Source of the DNA: JBBRMY01 sp038230595 | GTDB taxonomy: Bacteria > Bacteroidota > Ignavibacteria > Tepidaquicellales > Tepidaquicellaceae | Length of the DNA stretch: 14,286 nt | Direction of reading: 5' to 3' | Assembly (NCBI GenBank): GCA_038230595.1 | Contig: JBBRMY010000057.1 | Location: 1-14,286, forward strand | In this document: piece by piece, positions 1 to 6,981 of the stretch | Layout of the letters: each line of letters starts with the position of its first letter | Numbering within the stretch: position 1 is the first letter of the stretch | Notes under the pieces: generated by a model | Seen by the model: the letters and a program-made list of their open reading frames with translations, nothing else | The model's database searches: none | Told to the model about the DNA's origin: nothing | Position numbers and translations under genes: made by a program

Positions 1-1
1 A

Positions 2-949
2 GTTTATATTCAGGATGATAATACAAGTGAAGTTTTGAATGCAGGGAAGAGCAGAAATACAGTTCTGGACAAAAACTTTAAAAGTTTGAACAGCTTAATT
101 CAGGCAAATAATTATCATATAAATTTAACCGGCAAAAATGTCTGTTTGTCTGATAGACCGCTCAGCCCCGGAAAAAGAAGGACAATTGTTGGTAAAGAAA
201 CAAATCAGAGTAAGCTTCTTAACTCATCATATTTTTTTGAACTTTTTGAAAGTCAATTTCCTCCAGCCGGCTGGAGATTGAAAAATCCAAACGGTGATAT
301 AACTTTTGCTCCGTATTTAGGAGCTAACGGAATTTTGTATGGTGGAAGCAGATCAGTGTTTATGGATTTTTATGATTACAGCACAGTGGGGAGAAGAGAT
401 ACCTTGATTACAAAAACATTCTATGGTGTAAGAAATTCAGACTCTATAAGCTTTGATTATGCGCATGCACTTTATCAAAACGAGATTGACAGTTTAATAG
501 TCCTGGCTTCTATTGATGGTGGGTTAACATGGCCATTCAGGATATTTGCAAAAGGAGGAGCTTCACTTGCTACAACTTCTGCAACGACTAGTTTTTTTGT
601 ACCGGCAAACAATTCTGAATGGAGAACATTTTATGCTTCATTACAGAATATTGTAGGAATTACAAACGTATCGTCAGAAATACCGGGAGGATATGAATTG
701 AAGCAAAACTACCCAAACCCTTTTAACCCAACGACAAACATTTCATTTTCAATTCCAAGATCATCATCAGTCAGCATCAGAATATTTGATATTACAGGAA
801 AGCAAATTGATGAGATAGTTAATGATAATTTGCAGCCGGGTACTTATAATTATAAATGGTCAGGCGAGAAACTTTCAAGCGGAGTTTATTATTATACTTT
901 GGAAGCAGGTGATTACAAAGTTTCTAAAAAAATGGTACTTGTGAAATAG
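2..949 (+). CDS. T9SS type A sorting-domain protein with Omp28-like and adhesin-like (choice-of-anchor J) regions, 5' partial
   Basis: The frame is open from the left edge. The first codons read VYIQDDNTSEVLNAGKS without a stop, so the TTG at 35 is not the start and the N-terminus lies outside the window. That stretch resembles the end of Omp28-related outer-membrane proteins (tentative). About nt 245-645 follows the pattern of a cleaved-adhesin/choice-of-anchor J jelly-roll: FESQFPPAGW, then FDYAHALY, then a hydrophobic strand and DGGLTW. The last ~86 residues (nt 689-946) are a textbook T9SS sorting domain, with QNYPNPFNPTTNISFSIP, then FDITGKQI, SSGVYYYTLEAG and a final KKMVLVK. The family role is export across the outer membrane by T9SS, with the C-terminal domain removed or anchored to the surface. 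Substrate or partner is unknown. The gene converges on the metallophosphoesterase gene with a 42-bp gap. The sorting domain is very sure; the Omp28 assignment rests on a few residues. Confidence 0.9.
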   Translation, partial: VYIQDDNTSEVLNAGKSRNTVLDKNFKSLNSLIQANNYHINLTGKNVCLSDRPLSPGKRRTIVGKETNQSKLLNSSYFFELFESQFPPAGWRLKNPNGDITFAPYLGANGILYGGSRSVFMDFYDYSTVGRRDTLITKTFYGVRNSDSISFDYAHALYQNEIDSLIVLASIDGGLTWPFRIFAKGGASLATTSATTSFFVPANNSEWRTFYASLQNIVGITNVSSEIPGGYELKQNYPNPFNPTTNISFSIPRSSSVSIRIFDITGKQIDEIVNDNLQPGTYNYKWSGEKLSSGVYYYTLEAGDYKVSKKMVLVK

Positions 950-991
950 GGTATAAACAGGTCGCTTCTAACAGAGCCAGATTGTTAATTT

Positions 992-2287
992 TTATACTAA
1001 AGTAATTTTTGTAATTTCGGGTGGGCAATTTAATCTGATAGGAAGTCCTACAGTACCAACACCTCTTGTAATATACATTTTTGAGCCATTCTTTTCATAA
1101 AGCCCTTTCAGATATTTACTGACTGAACCTGCTATAGATATATTTAGCTTACCAAATTCAGCTAATACTATCTGCCCTCCGTGTGTATGGCCGCTTACTA
1201 TCAAACCCTTAAAATATTGTGACATCTCATCAAAGAAGTAAGGCTTATGACATATCATTATCTGTGGAGTCTTATAAATATCAGAACCTTTTGAATTTGC
1301 TAATCCTTCTGCATTTTTTAAAGTAGAATAAAAATTATTTAAGATCACCGGATCATAAACTGCACTGCTTGCCCGGGTATCTTCAAGACCGTGAATGCAT
1401 AAATATTTATTTTTTATTGAAACCATTTCAGACATATTCCTGAGCAATTTGACAGGAGTTTCATTTACAACGGCTTCAGCTATATAATTTTCATCAGAAA
1501 AATAATCATGATTACCCAATGATCCAAAGATACCGTATTTTGCTTTCAGGTCTCTGAATGCCCTGTTAAAAGGATGAACTTCATTTTTATTAGAATTTGT
1601 CAAATCGCCTGAGATAAGGATCAGATCAGGATTCAGACTGTTAATTATATCAGCATATTCCCTCATTTTACCTTCAGACATAAAGGGACTTGAGTGTATA
1701 TCGCTTATCAGAACAACATTTGTTCCTTTGAGAGCAGGCGCAAGATTGGGAATTGATAGAGTTCTGTTTGTGATCTCATAATTATCCTTATTATATACTC
1801 CCAAAGCAGATGCACCAAATGCATAACCTACACCTGCTGCAGCTGAATAACGAATAAACTTTCTTCTTCCAATATCGAAACGCGCATATTCATTTTTACT
1901 TATAACAGCATCAAGCTTTTGCTTGTATGATCTGAACTTCTTCCCAAAAAAATTTAAAATCAGAAAAGGACGCTTTATGGTTTTTAAAATTAAGATAGAA
2001 AGTCCAATGAGTATTGCTGAACACTGAAAAATAAAAAAAGGCTTTATGAAAAGTTCATAAGCCCAGAAAGGTAATGCTGAAAAATCAAATCTGTAAATTA
2101 TGGCATATATATAGGGAAGATTGAATATAATAAAAGGAATGATCAGCAAAGCTCTGCGGGAAGCTTGTGAAAGACTTTTTACTTTAAAAGATAAAAAAGG
2201 AAGATCGGAATTTAAGAATCTTCTGAATTCTCTCAGAACCAGAAATTGCAGCAACCCTATGATAACTAATAATATTACACCTAACAT
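992..2287 (-). CDS. membrane-anchored metallophosphoesterase (YkuE/YaeI-like) with internal Tat-like signal
   Basis: A 431-residue calcineurin-like phosphoesterase. The dimetal-site motifs are complete and in order: DIH (D196, H198), GDLT (D228), GNHD (N259-H260-D261), HKP (H347) and GHTHGGQ (H367, H369). These normally bind two metals such as Mn, Fe or Zn and hydrolyse phosphoester or pyrophosphate bonds. The YkuE/YaeI branch has been linked to envelope or lipid-precursor phosphates, but the substrate here is unknown. The N-terminal third has three likely membrane segments (about 2-18, 46-66, 79-102). A basic loop follows, then GRRKFIR (140-146) and a hydrophobic stretch to ~165, which is a Tat-type signal placed internally. 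By the positive-inside rule the catalytic domain is outside the cytoplasm. It lies 75 bp downstream of the S9 peptidase gene on the same strand, possibly co-transcribed. A weak AGGG sits 4 nt before the ATG, one of the few SD-like sites here. Function is sure at family level. Confidence 0.93.
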   Translation of the reverse strand: MLGVILLVIIGLLQFLVLREFRRFLNSDLPFLSFKVKSLSQASRRALLIIPFIIFNLPYIYAIIYRFDFSALPFWAYELFIKPFFIFQCSAILIGLSILILKTIKRPFLILNFFGKKFRSYKQKLDAVISKNEYARFDIGRRKFIRYSAAAGVGYAFGASALGVYNKDNYEITNRTLSIPNLAPALKGTNVVLISDIHSSPFMSEGKMREYADIINSLNPDLILISGDLTNSNKNEVHPFNRAFRDLKAKYGIFGSLGNHDYFSDENYIAEAVVNETPVKLLRNMSEMVSIKNKYLCIHGLEDTRASSAVYDPVILNNFYSTLKNAEGLANSKGSDIYKTPQIMICHKPYFFDEMSQYFKGLIVSGHTHGGQIVLAEFGKLNISIAGSVSKYLKGLYEKNGSKMYITRGVGTVGLPIRLNCPPEITKITLV

Positions 2288-2362
2288 TCTGCCCTAACCG
2301 GCTACCTGATCCCTTCTCTGAACATTATCTTCTTTAAATCTATAAACCGATTTCTAATTTTT

Positions 2363-4261
2363 TCAGTTCGCTTTATTAAGGTGCTTTGCAAGAAATTTTT
2401 CCATTGAGCCGTAAAAATCAAACCGATTTTCTTCATTATGAAAGCCGTGACCTTCATCTTCTTTAACCATATATTCCACATCTACTCCGCGGTCTTTCAA
2501 AGCTTTTACCATTTGGTCAGACTCATCTTTATTAACTCTCGGATCATTTTTACCCTGAGCGACAAATAAAGGTACTTTGATCTTATCAGCAAAAAATACA
2601 GGCGAAGAGTTTCTTAACAGGAGACTATCCTTAACCGGATCACCAACCATTTCATACATCATATCGAGATAAGGCTGCCAGTATGGCGGGATCGTCTTCA
2701 TAAATGTGAATAAGTTTGCAACGCCGACATAATCAATTGCTGCAGCATAAAGCTCCGGTGTAAATGTTATTCCAGCTAAAGTTGCATAACCTCCATAGCT
2801 GCCTCCATAAATTGCAACACGCTTTGGATCTGCAATATCTTCATCAATAAGATATTTTACCCCGTCAGAAATATCATCCTGCATCTTTAATCCCCATTGT
2901 TTGAATGAAGCTTCCCAGAAGCTTCTGCCAAATCCAACTGATCCGCGGAAATTCATTTGTAAAACTGCATACCCTCTGTTTGCCAGGAATTGAACTTCCG
3001 GATTATATCCCCAGCTATCACGTGCCCATGGTCCTCCGTGAGGATTTATGACAACAGGAAGATTTTTCGGATCAACCCCTTTTGGAAGAGTAAGATATCC
3101 GTTTATAGTTAAGCCGTCTCGTGATGTATATTTTACAGGCTTCATTTCGGCCATCTGATCTTCATTTATCCAGGGGCTTACATCAGCGATCTTTATAAGC
3201 TCATCTTTTGAATTGTCATAAATATAATATGCTCCTAACGAACGGTCACTATATGATCTTACAATAAATTTATTTTCATCTTTGTCATGGCTTGTAAAGC
3301 TTATCTCATAACCTTTCAGCTTATTTCTGACTTTAGTAAATCTTTCTTCAACTATCTTATCAAAGAAAACAACATCTCTTTTAGCTTTTTCAACTACTAC
3401 TGCCGTTATTACTTTTCTTTTATGGGAATAGAAGAGGTCAGAAACATCAACCTCAGGATCGGAATATATCACATCCATTTCCTGATTGTTTGCAACATCA
3501 TATTTTACGATGGCATTTTTATCTCTTCCTAAATTAGATGAGGCAAATATATATTTGTTATCAAATGTAAAGAATAAAGGATTAATATTCTCTTTAAAAT
3601 TTGTTGTTAAAATGCTTTTGAACTGCTCAGATTCCTTTTCTCGGTACAATAGTGTATTATTAATACCATCAGTTGAAACAGCTATTCTTATGGCTCCGGT
3701 GTGATCTGTAGACCAGCTTGAGATATCTCCGGGATTTTTTGCAGCAATGCTCATTTCACCGGTTACAACATTAATTCTATAAACATCAAATACCTGGGGA
3801 TTTTCCTTATTCATTTCAATAAGGATCTCGGACTTATTATCTTCAAGATCATCTATCAGCCTTACAGTAACTTTTTCATAAGGAGTGAGTTCTTTTGAAT
3901 ATTTTCCATTAACATCAGATTTATAAAGATGAAAATTCTCATCTCCGCCATTATCTTTGAAGTACATGATCATTCCATCTTTCCAGAAATACTGGCTGAT
4001 GCTTCTGTCAGTCAGCGAAGTAACCCTGATTGAATCTTTTTTCCCTATCTCCTGAACAAAAACATTGAGCCTTTTTTTATATGGAGCAAGGAAAGCATAA
4101 TATTTCCCATCGGGGGAAATTGTGTAAGCAGTTTTTTCAGGATTTTTAAAAAAATCTGTCAAAGGTATCTGAGCTTGTGAAAAAGCAGTATTAGTTCCGG
4201 TCAATTCAAATAACAGCATAATTAATAGAGTTAGTATTAAAAAATATTTATAAATGGACAT
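2363..4261 (-). CDS. secreted S9-family serine peptidase (prolyl oligopeptidase / acylaminoacyl-peptidase type)
   Basis: A 632-residue, two-domain peptidase. Residues 1-30 are a signal peptide (basic start, long hydrophobic core, probable cleavage near AFSQA), so it is periplasmic or exported. Residues ~40-370 form the N-terminal beta-propeller that gates substrate entry, with GDENFHLY (106-113), common in this subfamily. Residues ~375-632 are the alpha/beta-hydrolase domain. PHGGPW (408-412 region) supplies the oxyanion hole, S488 in YGGSYGGYA is the nucleophile, D573 lies in GKNDPRV and H605 in EDEGHGFH. Length and motif order are typical of bacterial S9 enzymes that cut short peptides, often releasing dipeptides or acyl-amino acids; exact specificity cannot be read. 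The ATG at 4261 is supported by the signal peptide directly after it, although no Shine-Dalgarno is visible. It sits between two same-strand genes (128-bp gap upstream, 75-bp gap downstream). It has no T9SS sorting domain, unlike the subtilisin in this window. Confidence 0.95.
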   Translation of the reverse strand: MSIYKYFLILTLLIMLLFELTGTNTAFSQAQIPLTDFFKNPEKTAYTISPDGKYYAFLAPYKKRLNVFVQEIGKKDSIRVTSLTDRSISQYFWKDGMIMYFKDNGGDENFHLYKSDVNGKYSKELTPYEKVTVRLIDDLEDNKSEILIEMNKENPQVFDVYRINVVTGEMSIAAKNPGDISSWSTDHTGAIRIAVSTDGINNTLLYREKESEQFKSILTTNFKENINPLFFTFDNKYIFASSNLGRDKNAIVKYDVANNQEMDVIYSDPEVDVSDLFYSHKRKVITAVVVEKAKRDVVFFDKIVEERFTKVRNKLKGYEISFTSHDKDENKFIVRSYSDRSLGAYYIYDNSKDELIKIADVSPWINEDQMAEMKPVKYTSRDGLTINGYLTLPKGVDPKNLPVVINPHGGPWARDSWGYNPEVQFLANRGYAVLQMNFRGSVGFGRSFWEASFKQWGLKMQDDISDGVKYLIDEDIADPKRVAIYGGSYGGYATLAGITFTPELYAAAIDYVGVANLFTFMKTIPPYWQPYLDMMYEMVGDPVKDSLLLRNSSPVFFADKIKVPLFVAQGKNDPRVNKDESDQMVKALKDRGVDVEYMVKEDEGHGFHNEENRFDFYGSMEKFLAKHLNKAN

Positions 4262-4389
4262 ATTAATAATGATTAGAGGTTATAAGTTAAATACGCAATT
4301 TCAGGAAAAATGTTAAAGAAAGAAACTGATAATTTTGGTTAACGAATTCCGACTAATATTGGTGGAAAAACATCAACACAGGCGTCTGT

Positions 4390-4800
4390 TCATTCCACAG
4401 AGATATCATTCTTATCATCTTTGTTATAGTATGCTTTAACCCTGTCACCAATTCGGGGAACCTGTACTCTTGAAACGAATACATCACAGGTTGCAACAAA
4501 CTGATCTTCATCTTTAGGTGAGACTTTTAATGATAATCTGACTTTTGGATTTTTATTAAATGTTATGTAAAGATCTTCCACTTTTGTAATAATTGCAGGT
4601 GCATAAATACCGAACTGAATAAGAGAATCTCTGTGAACTTCTGCATTATTAATTCTTGCCCAGCTGTTGCCTACAGTGTCCATCTGACTTTTAGTATCAG
4701 AAATCTTATTTAATCCTTTATTAACAACAAAAAAAAGCACTGCGCCTAGTCCCAGAACAAAAATTGCAATAACAGTAATTACTATATATTTTGTCTTCAA
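4390..4800 (-). CDS. small membrane-anchored protein of unknown function (DUF3592-like beta domain)
   Basis: A 136-residue protein with one N-terminal membrane segment (residues ~5-27, preceded by MKTK), then a short linker and a compact extracytoplasmic domain. Residues ~67-136 carry NPKVRLSLKV and VSRVQVPRIGDRVKAYY, ending DKNDISVE. That pattern (variable strand, NPxVxLxLxV, then VxRxxIPRxGDRVxVxYxPxD) recalls a small beta-barrel-like domain found next to SHOCT or DUF3592 regions in other bacteria. This is a family resemblance from memory, and no enzymatic residues are evident. The start appears to be TTG at 4800: the frame is closed by a TAA 12 bases upstream, no ATG lies between, and the next Met (residue 40) would remove the membrane anchor. 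It is divergent from the metalloregulator gene (147-bp gap) and 128 bp upstream of the S9 peptidase. Function is unknown. Confidence 0.75.
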   Translation of the reverse strand: MKTKYIVITVIAIFVLGLGAVLFFVVNKGLNKISDTKSQMDTVGNSWARINNAEVHRDSLIQFGIYAPAIITKVEDLYITFNKNPKVRLSLKVSPKDEDQFVATCDVFVSRVQVPRIGDRVKAYYNKDDKNDISVE

Positions 4801-4924
4801 ATCAGAATTAGTTTAAATATACCTCATAAAATATGGAATCTAATTTATAATTGATATTGTAAAGCAGGTAACCTCCCTGATCTCAATTAAGAGCAAATTG
4901 ATTTGAAATATACTTGAAAAAAAG

Positions 4925-4940
4925 TTTAAGCAAGCTTAAA
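4925..4940. promoter_or_regulatory. candidate operator of the DtxR/MntR-family regulator (16-bp palindrome)
   Basis: TTTAAGC-AA-GCTTAAA is a perfect inverted repeat with 7-bp arms and a 2-bp centre, ending 7 bp before the regulator's ATG. A -10-like TATACT (4909-4914) lies just upstream, so the palindrome would cover the likely transcription start, a usual place for a repressor. DtxR-family proteins bind such inverted repeats as dimers. The TTAA-N6-TTAA spacing recalls AT-rich operators of streptococcal ScaR/SloR-type Mn regulators (from memory). Binding is inferred; the palindrome itself is seen directly. Confidence 0.5.
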
Positions 4941-4947
4941 TTAAAAA

Positions 4948-5601
4948 ATGAATATAAGCACTGAAGATTATATTAAAAATATTTATTCGATCGATCTTGC
5001 AGTGGGAAAGGTCACAACCTCTATACTTGCAGAAAAGCTTAAAGTCTCATCTGCAGCAGTATCTGATATGATCTCGAAGCTTTCAAAAAGCGGGTATGTA
5101 AAAAACATACCATATAAGGGGTTTGAGCTTACCAAAAAGGGTAATTCCATGGCTTTAAATATCATCAGAAAGCACAGGCTTTGGGAGGTTTTTCTGCTGC
5201 AGTACCTGAATTATCCATGGGAGAAAGTGCATAGTGAAGCTGAAAAACTGGAGCATTCATCGTCGGATGAACTTATTGAAAAACTCGAGCAATTTCTAAA
5301 TTTTCCAAAATACGATCCACACGGTGACCCGATCCCTGATAAGAACGGTAAGTTCAGAAATCTTGCACTCATACCACTATCGGATATAAAAAAAGGGGAG
5401 ATCGTTCAGATAAAGAAAGTATCCGATGAGGATCCAGGCGGACTAATATATTTAACAAAGCATGGAATAAGGCTTGAAGATAAAATAAAAATAAAAGAAC
5501 GAACCGAATTTGATTCTTCGCTTGAAGTTGAATCAAAGCATTCAAAAATATTTATCAGCGAAAAGCTTTCAAAAATAATTTTTGTAATAAAAAACACATG
5601 A
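4948..5601 (+). CDS. mntR: DtxR/MntR-family metal-dependent transcriptional regulator with FeoA/SH3-like C-terminal domain
   Basis: A 217-residue, three-domain regulator. Residues ~1-65 hold a winged helix with TTSILAEKLKVSSAAVSDMI as recognition region, and ~66-117 the dimer and metal-binding helices (RKHRLWEVFL, then HSEAEKLEH). DPHGDPIP at 123-130 leads into an SH3/FeoA-like domain (~138-217). By collinear alignment with known members, D7, E99, E102 and H103 form one metal site. D7 and E99 replace the Met and Cys of iron-sensing DtxR, which points to manganese. H76, E80, H95, H125 and D160 supply a second site like those of ScaR/SloR-type regulators. With metal bound it should repress uptake genes. 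Its stop overlaps the start of the Nramp gene (ATGA), tying it to Mn/Fe import, and a palindrome sits just upstream. No Shine-Dalgarno is present. The family is sure; manganese specificity is inferred, and the symbol is by role. Confidence 0.92.
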   Translation: MNISTEDYIKNIYSIDLAVGKVTTSILAEKLKVSSAAVSDMISKLSKSGYVKNIPYKGFELTKKGNSMALNIIRKHRLWEVFLLQYLNYPWEKVHSEAEKLEHSSSDELIEKLEQFLNFPKYDPHGDPIPDKNGKFRNLALIPLSDIKKGEIVQIKKVSDEDPGGLIYLTKHGIRLEDKIKIKERTEFDSSLEVESKHSKIFISEKLSKIIFVIKNT

Positions 5602-6974
5602 GCTTGTTCGGGAAAAAATACGAAAAAACTTCTGATACATCAGTTGATCTACAGGGCTGGAAAAGAAAGTCAAATTCTGTTTCTCTTTCGGAAGTTCATG
5701 GAAGTATTCCAATACCGGCTAACGGAAGCTTCTGGAAAAAATTATTTGCGTTCAGCGGTCCGGGACTATTAGTTGCAGTCGGATACATGGATCCGGGAAA
5801 CTGGGCAACCGATATTGCCGGTGGTGCGCAGTTCGGATATACATTACTTTCAGTAATTCTGATATCAAATATCTTTGCAATGATACTTCAGCATCTTGCG
5901 TTAAAGCTAGGGATCGTTACAGGAAAAGATCTTGCGCAGGCTTGTAGAGCAAATTATTCGCGCCCGGTAAATATAACTTTATGGGTTTTATGTGAGATAG
6001 CTATTGCTGCCTGCGACCTTGCTGAAGTAATAGGATCTGCAATCGCCTTAAATCTACTTTTTCATATTCCATTGGCATTAGGTGTAATAATAACGGCAGT
6101 AGATGTTCTTATAATATTATTTTTTCAGCAGCGAGGTTTCCGGTATCTGGAAATAATAGTAGCTTCACTTATTTTTGTTATATCAGGATGTTTTTTATAT
6201 GAAATAATAGTTTCAAAGCCGGAATTTTTACCTGTTATTTCCGGAATGATTCCTTCGTTTGAAATAATTAAAAATCCTGAAATGCTTTACATTGCTATCG
6301 GCATTTTGGGAGCAACTGTAATGCCACACAATCTTTATCTTCACTCAAGCATAGTACAGACAAGAAATTTTAAAAAAGATAACGCAGGAAAGAAATCAGC
6401 TATAAAATTTGCAACAATAGATTCAACAGTCTCATTATTTCTTGCTTTCTTTATTAATGCATCTATATTAATTCTTGCAGCTGCTGCATTTCATTTCTCC
6501 GGTAACAATAAGGTTGCAGATATTGGCGATGCATATTCGCTTCTTACTCCGGTACTTGGAGCATCATTTGCCAGCATGTTTTTTGCTGTAGCTTTGCTTG
6601 CCTCGGGACAAAACTCAACCATCACCGGTACGCTTGCCGGGCAGATAGTAATGGAAGGGTTTCTTGATCTGAAAATTAAGCCGTGGCTGAGAAGATTAAT
6701 TACCAGACTTATAGCAATTATACCTGCGTTAATTGTTACAATTATTGCAGGTGAAAAAGGCGCAGCCAGTCTTCTCATACTTAGCCAGGTAATTTTATCC
6801 ATGCAATTAAGCTTCGCAATTGTACCTTTATTAATGTTCACAAACGATAAAGCTAAAATGGGAAATTTTGCCAACAGCTTTTTCATGAATTTTATAACTC
6901 TGGCAATATCTTTCTGCATAATTGGATTAAACGTATATCTTGTCACCATGGCAATTAAGCAATGGCTGTTCTGA
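5598..6974 (+). CDS. mntH: Nramp-family divalent metal (Mn2+/Fe2+) : proton symporter
   Basis: A 458-residue inner-membrane transporter with the usual 11-helix Nramp pattern after a ~45-residue cytoplasmic N-terminal extension. Metal-binding helix 1 shows DPGN (65-68) in GYMDPGNWATDIAGG. Helix 6 shows GATVMPHNLYLHS, with A239 and M242 as the expected carbonyl and sulphur ligands and H244 in the proton path. Retention of the helix-6 Met marks a transition-metal Nramp (Mn, Fe, Cd) rather than the Mg/Al-type relatives that lack it. CDLAEVIG (139-146) and ASGQNSTITGTLAGQ (helix 10) are further family signatures. The ATG at 5598 overlaps the regulator's TGA by 4 bp, so translation is probably coupled, and no separate promoter or Shine-Dalgarno is seen. 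Genes follow with only 7 bp spacing. Mn2+ uptake is the most likely role given the MntR-like partner; Fe2+ is possible. Confidence 0.96.
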   Translation: MSLFGKKYEKTSDTSVDLQGWKRKSNSVSLSEVHGSIPIPANGSFWKKLFAFSGPGLLVAVGYMDPGNWATDIAGGAQFGYTLLSVILISNIFAMILQHLALKLGIVTGKDLAQACRANYSRPVNITLWVLCEIAIAACDLAEVIGSAIALNLLFHIPLALGVIITAVDVLIILFFQQRGFRYLEIIVASLIFVISGCFLYEIIVSKPEFLPVISGMIPSFEIIKNPEMLYIAIGILGATVMPHNLYLHSSIVQTRNFKKDNAGKKSAIKFATIDSTVSLFLAFFINASILILAAAAFHFSGNNKVADIGDAYSLLTPVLGASFASMFFAVALLASGQNSTITGTLAGQIVMEGFLDLKIKPWLRRLITRLIAIIPALIVTIIAGEKGAASLLILSQVILSMQLSFAIVPLLMFTNDKAKMGNFANSFFMNFITLAISFCIIGLNVYLVTMAIKQWLF

Positions 6975-6981
6975 TAATAAT

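Noticed and set aside
35..949. TTG at 35 as the real start of the T9SS cargo gene
   Set aside because: The frame stays open to the window edge and the upstream residues (VYIQDDNTSEVL) look like continuing protein, with no signal peptide after the TTG. The gene is 5' partial.
951..997. GTATAAA / TTTATAC inverted repeat between the first two genes as a terminator
   Set aside because: The arms are short, AT-only apart from one G/C pair, and separated by a 33-nt loop that reaches into the stop codon region. This is not convincing as a terminator.
4262..4389. Search for a terminator or promoter in the gap before the S9 peptidase
   Set aside because: Only a 4-bp-arm ACAG/CTGT hairpin near 4374-4388 is visible, too weak to call.
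4866..4874. AGGTAACCT as a second DtxR-type box
   Set aside because: It is only a 4-bp-arm palindrome and too short to distinguish from chance. The 4925-4940 site is much stronger.
6940..6981. N-terminal extension of the amidohydrolase from an ATG inside mntH
   Set aside because: The 14 extra residues merely read the transporter's 3' end in another frame. The fold begins at MKTLLINGKIYG (ATG 6982).
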